From: Bifiguratus adelaidae
Taxonomy: Eukaryota; Mucoromycota; Endogonomycetes; Endogonales
Length of the DNA stretch: 47,324 bases
Reading direction: 5' to 3'
Assembly (NCBI GenBank): GCA_002261195.1
Contig: MVBO01000055.1
Location: forward strand, 38,299 to 85,622
Below are positions 18,829 to 29,578 of this stretch, in pieces. Below the pieces are notes generated by a model that made no database searches, was not told the origin of the DNA, and worked only from the letters and a program-made list of their open reading frames with translations. Every line of letters starts with the position of its first letter. The first letter of the stretch is position 1. Position numbers and translations under genes: made by a program.

Positions 18829-19823
18829 ATGGCGGCCTTGACGGATCTCGCCTTGGACATTATGGCGACTGCTGACCCACAGGAGAAGGTGAAGCGTATG
18901 AATGCACTAGGAGAAGCTTGGCGATCGGGCCAAGTGACAGAGATCGGTGATAGGGAGCCATTGGATCAACCTGCGCGACCACAAGACTTGGAGATTCTCT
19001 CGCCGCAGAACGCTGCCAAGGTGGGCCGAGGAGGCACGCTGGTAAGTGGAACATGGATGTCGTCATGGTCGGACTCACGATAGCCTAGGCGAGCCGCATT
19101 GCCATATTGCATGCGCTAGCCAACGTGGAACAATGGGCCATTGATACCGCTCTCGACAACATGATCCGTTTCAAATCCTTCACGCCAGGCCACCAAGCGC
19201 ACCCTCTTACCTCATCTGATGCTGCTTCAGGCACTCCCTCACCGGTTACGATGCCGAAGGCTTTCTTTGACGACTTCATCAAGATGGCCTTGGACGAAAG
19301 CAAACATTTCACTTGGCTCAATGCTCGTCTCCATGAATTGGGCTCCTATTTCGGCGCCTTACCGGTACATTCAGGGATCTGGGACTCGTGCCGAGATACC
19401 TTTCACTCTGCCCTGTGTCGGTTTGCCATTGTCCACATGGTTCATGAAGCGCGAGGCTTGGACGTCAATCCCAACACGATTCAGAAATTCGCCAATGCCT
19501 CTGATCCCACATCGGCGACGATGCTTACGGCCATCAATGAGGATGAGGTGACGCATGTGGCGGTTGGACGTCGATGGTTTCAGTACCTTTGTGAACATCA
19601 ACTGCATCTTAACACCGAATCAGAGCACGAAAAGATGTTTCATCGGTTGGTGGGTATTCATTTCCGAGGTTCTTTGAAACCTCCCTTCAATGACGACGCC
19701 CGTCAAGAGGCTGGCATGGGACCCGGATGGTATGAACCAATAGCCGATGCAGCCGTGTTAGAACGTATCAAGAATCCCACGTTCACCGCCAAACCACGAC
19801 GAGATGGTCAAAGAAAAAGATAG
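18829..19823 (+). CDS. DUF455 ferritin-like protein (315 aa)
   Basis: Two exons, 18829-19041 and 19089-19823 (47 bp intron), in phase. Fits DUF455 (COG2833), a ferritin-like four-helix family found in bacteria and fungi and distantly related to di-iron tRNA hydroxylases. Seen in the sequence: IAILHALANVEQWAIDTALDNMIRF, FFDDFIKMALDESKHFTWLNARL, LPVHSGIWD and INEDEVTHVAVGRRWF. The two Glu-x-x-His pairs (ESKHF and EVTHV) and the Glu of NVEQW are candidate di-iron ligands. The N-terminal MAALTDLALDIMATADPQEKV is typical of the family. Its substrate is not established. Divergent from RIB4. Confidence 0.88.
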
Positions 19824-20010
19824 CAAGCTCAACAGCATGTACCAGTGGCATCGTCCACATAGAATCCGTCTGTATCATATGATCATGCACAAATGTACAC
19901 TATCAAGTCATCTACATCCTCTTTAACCTAATACAGAGCCATATCTATCCTAACCTATCCTATGAGTACGTTTTTCCTTATATTGAAGGTGAATAGTAAA
20001 TCCCAGAGGG

Positions 20011-20195
20011 ATTGGGCGTCAATTTCGAGATAGTGCAATACGAAAGACACCCGGGCAGTAGGGTAGCAAGCCAGAGCCTACCGCTAAGGTTCAAAAATAA
20101 GATTAACCGTTGAAGGGACAGTGTCCCTTGTCGAAGCGGTTAAACTTCGAAGAACAGATACTACACTTGATCTTAGCCAAAAGGCCTGAGAGGAT
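20011..20195 (-). ncRNA. U2 spliceosomal snRNA
   Basis: The reverse strand carries the diagnostic U2 5-prime part: CTCAGGCCTTTTGGCTAAGA then TCAAGTGTAGTATCTGTTCT, which includes the branch-site recognition element GUAGUA. Stem-loop II is followed by the Sm site AUUUUUGA (20093-20100). Stem-loop III follows (GGUAG...CUACC). Stem-loop IV (GGGUGUC...GACGCCC) has the UAUUGCAC loop bound by the U2 B-double-prime protein. From 5-prime ATCCTCTC at 20195 to the end of stem IV the RNA is about 185 nt, the normal U2 size. The exact 3-prime end is estimated. U2 pairs with intron branch sites, which matters in this intron-rich genome. Confidence 0.96.
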
Positions 20196-20225
20196 AAGGA
20201 AACAGGAGTGGCAAGGGCCGCGAGT

Positions 20226-20232
20226 CTTTATA
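20226..20232 (-). promoter_or_regulatory. TATA box of the U2 snRNA gene
   Basis: The reverse strand reads TATAAAG about 31 bp upstream of the U2 5-prime end, the standard TATA spacing for a fungal Pol II snRNA promoter. No plant- or animal-type proximal sequence element was recognised. Confidence 0.6.
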
Positions 20233-20858
20233 CTGTCCACTCAAAATTGGATTCGGTTGGGATGAGTGACTGCTATTTGGTGGTTAAAGTGAGGGTTAGC
20301 CAATCTCTCTTCTGGTGGCGTGTGACCGGCGATCGAGGGTGGACGGGGGTTCCCGTTGCCGGCCGGGTATCTGCACGTTATAGATCTGCCAAATCATTTG
20401 CTATCGTGATTCCAAATGGGACCGAAAATTGATGCTGCTGTGTGTAACGAGAGCGCGGGCGCTCCTGTCCCTTGTGGGTGAAAAGCGGCGCTGACCATGG
20501 CGTACCTGTCAATCTGGCCGATATTTGGCGCTCATCTTACTCTGTCGATAGCATCTAGTCCATCCGCCCTCATGCACTCGCGATCGATCTTACCGTGTAA
20601 TTCGACAGCGTCACTCCCCCAGGCGCCTCCCCCCCCCTGAAACCGTCATGCAAAAAACGATATCTTGCACCAGGAGAGATGAGCAGAGCGCCACATGGTC
20701 ATCGGTCATCCATCGCCTCTAATGGCAATTTGACAAATTGCAGGTCTCGACCCCTTCCAGGAACGCAGAATTTGTGTATAAGAACGATGGGTAATCGCTG
20801 GAGGGTATTCTTGTTCTGGTAGCCTCAATTGCTTACGAGCGAGCTATACATTGCTTTG
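20233..20858. other. Intergenic region upstream of U2 and the DUF1996 gene
   Basis: About 625 bp between divergent transcription units. It contains a nine-base C run near 20630 and no convincing open frame or RNA. Presumed regulatory DNA. Confidence 0.5.
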
Positions 20859-22074
20859 ATGTATCCATTCCATTCATTCATTTGGGCGCTGGTCGCCTTG
20901 CTGGGCACTGTCGATGCCTTGTAAGTTGGGCGTTGAACGTCGTCGATCATGATCGTGAGCTTATCATGACTTGTAGCTGGCGCTTGCCTTGCGAGTATCC
21001 CCTTACTCAAGCGCGAATCGATCCCATCATCTCACCTGGTACGGTGTCGGCTCATACACACACGGTGATGGGTGGTGATGGGTTATCTTACACCACCACC
21101 TACGATCAAATGCGCAACAGCAAATGCTCGACCTGCCGCGTGACCCAGGACATGTCTGCCTACTGGGAACCGGCTCTTTTCTACGTCAACCAGAATGGCA
21201 GCTTCACTTTGGTTGAGCAAGTCGGTGGAGCGACTATCTATTACTTGCAACGACGAGAACCGGGTGAGAAACTGGTTGCGTTTCCCAAGGGTTTTCGTAT
21301 GGTCGCCGGCAATCCCTTCCTGCGTAGGTACAATGACACCTTGGAGCAGCGAGCCATTTCATTCGCCTGCCTTGATTACAAAGGTCCACTAACCCCTCAG
21401 ATGAGCGCATTCCCTAACCGCAATTGCCCCGACGGTTTGCGCACCCAGGTCATTTTTCCGTCCTGCTGGAATGGCAAAGACTTGGATCCGCCGGATCACA
21501 AGAGTCACATGGCTTACCCTTCGCTGGTGGACAATGGCAAGTGTCCCCCGAGCCATCCTGTCCGCTTCATTACCCTGTTCTACGAAATTATTTGGAATAC
21601 CAATGCGTTCAAGCACATGTGGTATGGCGGCAACCAACCTTTTGCCCTCGCCATGGGTGACACCACCGGTAAGTCTTTAACGCCCTGGTGCGTCGCTTGT
21701 GGCTCAACATTGACCACACATCTTTTTCAAGGCTATGGTCTTCATGCCGACTTTTTGAATGGTTGGGATATTCCCACCTTGCAAAAGGCCATTGACACCT
21801 GCACCAGCAACTCTGGCAACGTTAAAGACTGCCATGTCTTCAATTTGCGACCTTCTCAGCAATGGGGAAGCCATACCTGCAAGGCGCATGGTGTCAAGAC
21901 GGATGACTTGTCGAAACCCGTGAAGCACTTGCCGGGATGCAATCCCCTTCAACGCGGCCCTGGCATGGCCAAAATGTTTACCAATTGCTGGGTAAGTTGT
22001 CATCCTTACATTCAAAAAGCATCTTCTTATGCTTGAAGTAGTGGTCTAAGCGTAAGCGATCCTTGCATGCCTAA
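20859..22074 (+). CDS. Secreted DUF1996 protein (348 aa)
   Basis: Exons 20859-20920, 20977-21668, 21732-21991 and a short last exon 22042-22074. The first exon encodes a signal peptide (MYPFHSFIWALVALLGTVDA). The mature part has the DUF1996 hallmarks: RIDPIISPGTVSAHTHTVMG (paired His), SCWNGKDLDPPDHKSHMAYP, FITLFYEIIW, FALAMGDTTG, YGLHADFLNGWD and a Cys-rich end (CTSNSGNVKDCHVF). DUF1996 proteins are extracellular and fungal; biochemical function is not settled, although some are reported with cell-wall or hydrolase-linked roles. The last exon (WSKRKRSLHA) is less certain: an alternative acceptor one codon earlier would stop immediately after NCW. Confidence 0.88.
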
Positions 22075-22113
22075 GACGATGTCGTTTTTGCTTGTCGTTC
22101 CATTGTTCCGCTC

Positions 22114-22119
22114 AATAAA
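22114..22119 (+). terminator. AATAAA poly(A) signal, DUF1996 gene
   Basis: AATAAA 40 bp after the DUF1996 stop and 55 bp before the ERV46 start codon. The likely 3-prime processing site therefore almost touches the next gene. Confidence 0.5.
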
Positions 22120-22173
22120 GGGCCAATTTAAGGTTGCTGCTCTACACTGCACCCGTCCTTGTATTCACGCAAT

Positions 22174-23739
22174 ATGGCCAGGGGAGGTTCCATCCTAAGT
22201 AGATTGCGAAGCTTTGATGCTTACGCAAAGACGCTGGACGACTTTCGGATCAAGACCACCACTGGAGCGACGGGTAAGGCACCACATCTAGGCAAGAACG
22301 TTTCATCTCATTCCGCTTCCAGTTACCATCATCAGCACACTCATCATTGCCTTGCTGGTCATGTCCGAGTTTATTGCCTATCGGACGACAACGCTAGAGC
22401 CTCAACTACGTGTGAATGTTGGACGTACCGAGAAAATGCCCGTCAGTCTCGACATTACGTTTCCAAAAGTGCCTTGTTACCGTAAGTGTCGCGCGGTTGG
22501 TTTAGTATTTCGTGGACAATACTGACGGCGCGTGCTTCTATAGTACTGTCTCTGGATGTGATGGATGATGCTGGTGAGCATATCAGCGATTACAGTCATG
22601 ACATCTACAAAGCTCGGCTCAACAGCTCTGGAAATGTGATTGTGAGTGAGAAAGTAGCAGGTAGGTTCGAATGATGATGACAAAAAGCCCACGGCACGCT
22701 TTTTAATGCTTATTACCTAGTTTTGAGCGACCACGGCAGTACGGATATGTCAGCAGATCTAACGGATCCCAACTATTGTGGATCGTGTTATGGAGGGTCC
22801 TCCGAGACGGGCTGTTGCAATACTTGCGCGGAGGTTCGGAATGCCTATGCCAAGAATGGCTGGGCCGTTAGAAACCCAGACGACTTTGAACAGGCACGTC
22901 GATCAAACGAAGATCAAGTATTTGCATGCTCACATTCAAAGTCTAGTGTATACGAGAGAACTATGGCGAAAAGATGAAAGATCAACGTAATGAAGGCTGT
23001 CGCGTGTCGGGTACTCTGCATGTGAATAAAGTGAGAGGCAACTTCCATTTTGCACCCGGAGCGTCCTTTCAGCAAGCCCACCTGCACGTAAGTAGTGTCG
23101 ATCGTTCTACGTTCAAAGCTCCGCATCACTCATGGTTTCATTTGAAGTCGCACGACATGGTTAACTTTATGGAAGAAACTCGAGACGGGGCTCATTTTGA
23201 CTTCTCTCATCGCATCAACCATCTTAGTTTCGGAGAGTCTGTGAAAGCTGGCAATGTTGTCATGAATCCGCTAGATGGAACAATGAAACAAACGGATCAA
23301 AGTAAGTGCATTTGACCACGGTCGCCCGGTGATGCTGATCACAGATTGCAGTCGGCATGATGTACCAGTATTTCGTCAAGATTGTCAGTACAGAGATCCA
23401 CCCCCTAGGAAAATCGACAATCTACACAAATCAGTATTCCGCCACGCAACACGAAAAGGTCCTTGCAGGAATGTCAAGCGGAGTTCCAGGTAAGGATATC
23501 GACGTCGGATATTGCATTCGGGTGTTCATTCGCACGTTCTTGCAGGCGTCTTCTTTTATCTAGACATATCTCCCATGCTCATCTCCTACAAAGAGACCCG
23601 CCAATCCTTTACATCTTTCCTGACAAGCATGTGCGCGATTGTGGGCGGTATTTTCACAGTTGCAGGTCTCATCGATGGCTTCTTATATCAGGCCGAGCGG
23701 CAACTCAAAAAGAAGGCGGACTTGGGTAAGCAATTCTAA
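22174..23739 (+). CDS. ERV46: ERGIC3/Erv46 COPII cargo receptor (391 aa)
   Basis: Type of ER-Golgi membrane protein that, with Erv41, recycles ER residents and sorts cargo. Eight exons: 22174-22273, 22323-22481, 22544-22660, 22721-22893, 22947-23087, 23148-23301, 23352-23489, 23546-23739. The N-terminus LRSFDAYAKTLDDFRIKTTTGA leads to membrane span VTIISTLIIALLVMSEFIAY. The lumenal domain has LSLDVMDD, the Cys cluster CGSCYGGSSETGCCNTC, NEGCRVSGTLHVNKVRGNFHFAPG and INHLSFGE. A second span (CAIVGGIFTVAGLIDGFLY) precedes the cytosolic KKKADLGKQF tail, typical of the family. Exon 4 appears to end at a GC donor (GCACGT, 22894), giving NPDDFEQ-CIRENYGEKM as in relatives. Confidence 0.95.
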
Positions 23740-24237
23740 GAGCACCGCATGGCGCCTAGTTCTGCCGCACACGTCCCTCTTAGTTCCGCCAAAAAGCACA
23801 TCTCTTCTTTCTGTACATTATTCGCAAACTTTGAGTGAAACACGCTCATCAGTCCATAATGCACCCAGAATTAGCAATCATCCGTCCTTTTGTTGTCATG
23901 TCGATTCAGCATCGACAAATCCATGCTGTCCCACGCTTCGGCGAACGTACTCATTATCACCTTGGCACTCCGTTTCCACATGCACGGCCGCGCCTGAGCC
24001 TGTCCCAAATTATTTGGAAAGAACCTTGTAGTTACCCCTGAGATCCTAGCACGGTTTAAGTCAAAATCAAAACTCTTTTATTACGGTTCAATCAAACAAC
24101 ACTCCGTTAATGGGACAATCCGGCAGGACAATTGATGAGCAAAAGGGCGCGCTCGTTGGGAAATGAATATAAATGGCGAGATGGATGTTTTAGCCAATCT
24201 AGGTCCAGGTTCTCATTGTCTTTTTCAGTCGCGTGCT
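23740..24237. other. Intergenic region ERV46 to PC-esterase
   Basis: About 500 bp between same-strand genes. Short open frames here show no recognisable family. It holds the ERV46 3-prime end and the esterase promoter. Confidence 0.5.
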
Positions 24238-25504
24238 ATGGCGAGGTTGCTTTTCCCTTCCATCATTGGTCTCGTGTCCATTTTAAGCTTGCAGACGGTT
24301 TCTGGGGCACCTTCCTGGCCCTATCAAGCCGTACGATCTGATGACTCCAAAGCGATACAGAAAACAGATGGATGTCCTGACGTGACAGATATCAGCAGCC
24401 GTCTGCCGCGTACTCAAAAAGAACAAACCAGAGAGGACGAAGCCATCGTTGCAACATATCGTGACCGCCTACGAAACCACATGACGGAAGGTATACCAGG
24501 ATCCAAATTATTCAATCCCAATGATACCAAGGCCTTTCGAGCTCATTTAAAGTGCTTGACTGGTTCAGGCAGTTGGCATTTTAACGACACTCCACGACCG
24601 CTATTAAAGCATGTTACAGACGCTCAATTCGTTTGTGCTGCTGCGCCTTCTTCTACCATACCTTGGTCTCGTGTCCGCAAAGATCTGAAATATACCTGGA
24701 ATCCCATAGAGAGAGAACAATGCAATCTGCGACCGATCAATACGCAACGTTGGTGCGACATGATGAATGGAAGAGATGTGTTTCTCGTCGGTGATAGTGT
24801 ACAGTACCAACTCCACGATCTCCTCTTGGATCAATTCCACACGACCACGCAAAGCCGTCACGGCGAAACGAATTGTGGAGGTAGGTCTATCAAAGGAAAG
24901 CATTGCATCTGTGTACTGACCACAGCTCTCAGGTCACGCTCTTTGTCAAGATACCATGCCCAATCTCATAAAGTATGTCCGGAACGACCACTTAACGTTG
25001 ATTCGCGCCAACGACCATCCAGTTCGGACATCCAATCAAGCCGCGATTGAGCACGACTGGGATACCTCACTAAGTCGATATGGCATCATCATTCTCAATC
25101 ACGCTGCCAGTACCTTCAGCGACGACGCCTTCCTTCACGAACTATCTCAGACACTCCTTGATTTGCGCAAACGATACCCTCAACATCTCATCCTTTATCG
25201 AAACACTCCCCAAGTTCATCCAGAGTGCGACACCAGCAACAAGCCTCTAACCATCAATCATGCCTCCGCTATACCCCAAAACCGACCTAAACCATGGTCC
25301 AACCTCCATCGCCAGAACCGTCTCGCTCAATTGATTGTGGAGTCAATAGGCGGCGTCTATGTTGATGTAGCTACCATGACCGATATGCGACCAGACGGTC
25401 ATCTCGGCAACGGTGACTGCGTGCGATATTGTATACCAGGACCCATAGACAATTGGCTACTCGTCTTGTACAATGTATTCCTGCTGCTTGCAGAATATGC
25501 CTAA
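24238..25504 (+). CDS. PC-esterase/TBL-type secreted protein, catalytic His replaced (404 aa)
   Basis: Two exons, 24238-24880 and 24933-25504. A signal peptide (ARLLFPSIIGLVSILSLQTV) is followed by a TBL/PC-esterase domain. The GDS block is FLVGDSVQYQLHDLLL (Ser187) with upstream WNPIEREQCNLRPINTQRWC. The second block reads GDCVRYCIPGPIDNW (Asp376). These GDSL/SGNH-like enzymes O-acetylate or de-acetylate wall polysaccharides using Ser-Asp-His, with the Asp and His in a DxxH motif. Here position 379, expected His, is Arg (codon CGA). All else looks intact, so this may be a non-catalytic paralogue. The ATG at 24238 was chosen for its signal peptide over an upstream in-frame ATG at 24163. Gemin2 starts 32 bp after the stop. 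Confidence 0.85.
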
Positions 25505-25536
25505 GATCCATTGTTCTCCATTTCCCTTCTTGGTGC

Positions 25537-26550
25537 ATGGCTGAAGAGAGCGATGTGGACGGTTATGAGGGTGAGACGCTCAGTAAGAGCATTCTGCCGG
25601 TGGCCAAGAAGCCTCTCAAGGAGGGAGTCTCTCCGGCTTCGGGCGAAGAGTACCTCTTGATGGTCAGGTGAGTTGCAGCATGATCAGCTCGGTCATGTCA
25701 CTTACTCTCATGTAGATCTCAAACGCGCAAGGTACCACGCGTCGTTATCGCTACCGCTCCTCCATCAAAACAAGATTCAAACGTAACACTGCCTCAAAAG
25801 TATCAATATCACTTTGCAAACGGCATCGAAGACGCCAAGGACCAGAAACCGGAGCAGGATTGGCAATCTGCGTTCATGGAACGATACAGACATTTACGGA
25901 TGGTAGGCGGCGATGCAGGACGGTGCTTGGAACAAAACCTACTGACCAGCGCTCCTTGGATACTCTTAGGACTTGGAAGAGCGCGAACGAGCGCCAAAAC
26001 CACTGCAAAAGCTACCATCGATCAATGACCCAGATGCATGGTATTCCATGCTCTACAAGTCTCAGACCTCAGAACATGCACCGTATTTGAGTCCCACGTG
26101 GATGCTACTGGATAGTCTCGATCAGGTAAGAGTGCTGAACTCTGTGATCATTGTACTTGGCTTACATTCTTCTAGCACGCCATATTCAATTTACTGAGCC
26201 ATTTCCCGTCGTGGGCAAGTGATGATCTTCTAAAGGATCACGAGGTGAGAAAGAAGTTCCAGATCAAACACATACGATAATTGACGGTGTATATGTTTAG
26301 GCGCAATGGATCTTTGCACTACTGCTAAAAGTAGATACGGTGATGACGCCAGAACAAATGTCCATCCTTAGAGACATTTGTCGCAAATGTCGGGTCATTA
26401 AGAGTCGATCGGTAGGCACACTTGAGAAACATCCGGGGATGGGATGTTGACTATGTTTTCCTGCAGCAAGATCAACCGGCAAGCCAAGCGAGCACAAACA
26501 TGATCATCACGATCGTCTCACAGTATTTCGGCCAGGCTGACCTCGGCTAA
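25537..26550 (+). CDS. Gemin2/SIP1 homologue, SMN-complex subunit (245 aa)
   Basis: Gemin2 holds the five-membered Sm-protein ring precursor and with SMN loads Sm proteins onto U snRNAs in the cytoplasm. Six exons in phase: 25537-25667, 25716-25902, 25970-26125, 26176-26244, 26301-26411, 26467-26550. Key parts: PASGEEYLLMVRSQTRKVPRV (matches the TPQEYLRRVQ region of animal Gemin2), the DSNVTLPQ segment, SWASDDLLKDHEAQWIFALLL and the C-terminal IITIVSQYFGQADLG, which matches the family ending VSRYFDQRDL. The length, about 245, is slightly below the human protein. The start codon lies 32 bp after the PC-esterase stop, so its promoter must lie within that gene or the two share a transcript. Confidence 0.9.
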
Positions 26551-26623
26551 GTAACAAATGCCGACATGACGGCCTTTCACAAGATTTTATCAAGAAAAAG
26601 GTGTGTAACTCGGCCATCGTACA

Positions 26624-29334
26624 TCACCGAATTTCTATGTTGAGCATTTTGATGTCTTCTAGTGGCTTGTCCGTATTGTCCACCTTGGCGTTCTCTATAT
26701 CATGGATCACATCCATGCCCGCAGTTGCTCTCCCAAATACCGTATGCTTGTTGTCCAACCAAGGCTGAAGAACGTGTTCAAGTTAGCAAAAGAACGACAA
26801 GCTTCCCCTTTCAACCTACCGTCGGCACGGTAGTGATGAAAAACTGCGATCCATTGGTATTTGGACCGGCGTTGGCCATGCTCAAGGTATATGGGCGATC
26901 GTGACGATAGTCAGGATGGAACTCATCCTGGAAATCATTTCCCCATATCGATTCTCCGCCTGTACCATCGCCTATATTCTTGCGTCAATTCACCGTGACA
27001 TTGAGCTTGTCGCTAGTATTGTAGCTTACCGAACGGATCGCCAGTTTGGATCATGAAACTTTTAATAACACGATGAAATATGAGGTTGTCATAATAGCCA
27101 TTGCGCGCATGCGTAACAAAATTTTCAACCGCCTTCGGAGCAATGTCGGGGAACAGCCGAAGGTGGATATCGCCAGCTGTTGTACGTATGATGGCGTTAG
27201 TGCCAAGGTGCTTGGATTCTGTGGACGTCGCCACGGTTTGTTCTTCGCGTGAAGGCTTTTCATTAAAGACATCTCTGTCGCCCTTGTTCCAATCGCTCCT
27301 AGATTCAGCATAAGCATAGTTCAACCGCAAGAGTTACTCAGCAACACTCACGAATCGGCATCACGTCGGGTAAACATGTAAAAGCGATTGCGCTTATACG
27401 CTGTACAGAACAATGTTGGATCGGTTTCTTCACTTTCTTTAAGGGCGACATTGTCCGATGCGGCCATAGCCTTTTGACGACGTTTCAGTACTTGTGTGTG
27501 CAGATTTGAAGTCCACTTACCATCGTCATGAAGCCCTTCTTCCTCGGTGCGCCTTGATACAAGGACAGATTGAGAAAGCGATTATTTTCTGACGTGCCAA
27601 CAATGCGTGACACCCTGTTGGTGTGAAGATTCACCACTTAGAAGTTTGTTAGATTGATAAATCTGCTTTGACGACTAAACTTCACACTTACTCTTGATGC
27701 CAATGAGAGTAGGATATATCACAAAGTTGCTGCTCTCATCAAAAACTGAAGAATCCTGTAAGCTCGTTTTCTGGAGAGAAATCACGTGCTAAATTGTGAC
27801 AATACAATACCTGCATTGATGGTGGATGCTTGTTTGGATTTTTCAAGTTCTTTTTCCACAGCCAGACGTCTGCCAAACTCCATATCATCTAGTTTGTGAA
27901 CGGTAGTACCAGCCTAGAAAACTGTTAGACATTGCAAAACAGTGTCGAGAAAACTTTCACACCCACCTGCTGCATTTCGCTAATGATGGCAAGGCTTTCG
28001 TCATACTTTCGGAAGAGCTTCCCCGTGAGGAACTTGAAGACACGAACTTGACGATCGCTCATACTCATGACAACGAATAGCGAACCGTCAGGGGAGAATG
28101 TGATGGAGTTCGGAAAAGCTTTGCTCTACAGAGTTCTGAATAAGGAACTAATATCTAAATTGATATGAAATGCTCACCTTTTTAAAGTCATACAAGTCTG
28201 TTTCGGACTTGTACTTGAAGCCGACAGCCCGAGGTAGGCCAAAAGGCTCTTCGGGCTCCCAATATTCCATCATACCGCCCTCGTCAGCTGACACCACGCA
28301 ATTGTACTTTGAGTTGTACTATGAAGTTGTGGTAAGCAAGCTGGATGATCATCCTCAACCTCTAGCACGTACCGACATTAAGCACACAGGTTTAGTATGC
28401 ATGTGCTCGAGGGTATGTAGCACGGAACCATCTCCTCGACCGTCATATATATGTACCTTGCCGTTATTCTTCTCAGAACTGCAGAGAAGACATCAGTCCA
28501 TATGGCAGAACCCCTTCACGTGCGCTTAAAAACTTACATGGCCAGTAAAGCCTGAGCTTTGCCTGGCTGATGTACCCAACAGACAGCAGATGGCATGTAA
28601 TCAAGCTTGAGCATGTTGATCATGTCTGTAATTACAAAAGTTAATAATCTGCAAGACGTCGTCGCCATCGTTTAAAATCAAAACGCATACCGAAGTTCGT
28701 TACATCATACACCTTGACGCTTTTGTCTTCGCTGATCGTGGCCACAAGTTCGGAATCAGCAGAGATGTTGATGCCGACTATGGAGGCAAGATGGGCTCGA
28801 TAGTGCTTGACGAACTCGATCCCTTGCATTGTCTTTTTCCAGAATTTCAAATGTCCATCATCCGAGGTGGTTACAATAAAGTCCTTGCTGTAATTGACAA
28901 TGTGAGCACAATATGCAGATCGCGTCACATCATAGTTACCGGGTAACCACCACAAAGTTCAACACATCCCGATGCATGTAACTGCGTTCGTATATGTCAC
29001 ATGAGGGCAATTGATCCAGGAACAGACTCTCATGAGCGAACACTAGAAATACAAGCTCAGCATGGCCAATCGGTGTTGATTGGGAACATGGTTTACCTCT
29101 TCGACGCTTCTTAGGCCCCGTAGCTCCTGCTGAGGGAAGTACGGGACCAATATCGTCCTCTCCATCAGACTGCGGCACTGGCAATTGAGGTCCAACGTCT
29201 CCTTCGTCTGCATGTACGGTTAGATCATTGAGTGCCTTACTTCGGCCATCGGTAAACACACCTGACTCTCCTGCCTGTCCATTAGTCACAGGCACCTCGC
29301 CTTCTGCATCCCTCGAGCGCTTCGCCGAATCCAT
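26624..29334 (-). CDS. PPWD1-type peptidyl-prolyl isomerase with WD repeats (661 aa)
   Basis: Spliceosome-associated nuclear cyclophilin. Fourteen exons close in phase: 29334-29097, 29042-28940, 28887-28691, 28625-28538, 28478-28373, 28318-28178, 28125-27967, 27913-27811, 27745-27692, 27636-27521, 27470-27352, 27298-27030, 26971-26820, 26764-26624. An acidic/basic N-terminus (GPKKRRR, possible nuclear signal) leads to [18 protein letters not shown] and WD repeats ([29 protein letters not shown]). The C-terminal cyclophilin domain has [32 protein letters not shown] (catalytic Arg), NGSQFFITT and [22 protein letters not shown]1 is found in late spliceosomal complexes. The layout and size match the animal protein. 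Confidence 0.95.
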
Positions 29335-29414
29335 GTGTAAAATGTGAATGCGATCGCAGTCCTTGTGCTCTTCGTGCAAAAAATGAGAGTGCACAGAATA
29401 ACTCAAAAAAGGCA

Positions 29415-29487
29415 AGCCCAACGCGGGGGTCGAACCCGCAACCTTGAGATTAAGAGTCTCACGCTCTGCCGATTGAGCTAGCCAGGC
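29415..29487 (-). tRNA. tRNA-Lys (anticodon CUU)
   Basis: The reverse strand folds as a full cloverleaf. The acceptor stem is GCCTGGC with GTTGGGC (one T-G and other wobble pairs, as usual for this tRNA), the D-arm is TAGCTCAATCGGCAGAGC, and the anticodon loop is CTCTTAA with CTT. The T-arm is GCGGG-TTCGACC-CCCGC. The B-box GGTTCGACCCC is intact. A six-T Pol III terminator follows at 29410-29405. There is no intron. It sits 81 bp upstream of the PPWD1 start on the same strand. Discriminator base and CCA addition are inferred. Confidence 0.95.
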
Positions 29488-29578
29488 TTCTTATTTTCAG
29501 ATAAAAAATTATTGCTATCTATAGAAATTAGTAATTGTAAAAAATATATAGTTATAAAAATTTTTTGTAGCACAACAA

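Noticed and set aside
20625..20640. C homopolymer before the DUF1996 gene
   Set aside because: A single short run with no associated structure; not informative.
22917..22946. A 29-bp GT-AG intron in ERV46
   Set aside because: Too short for the spliceosome compared with the 44-65 bp introns seen here, and it would insert eight residues absent from relatives; the GC donor at 22894 fits better.
27745..27757. Earlier acceptor (before GATTCTTCAG) for PPWD1 exon 9
   Set aside because: It gives a stop codon in the required phase; the acceptor ending at 27746 restores the [10 protein letters not shown] block.
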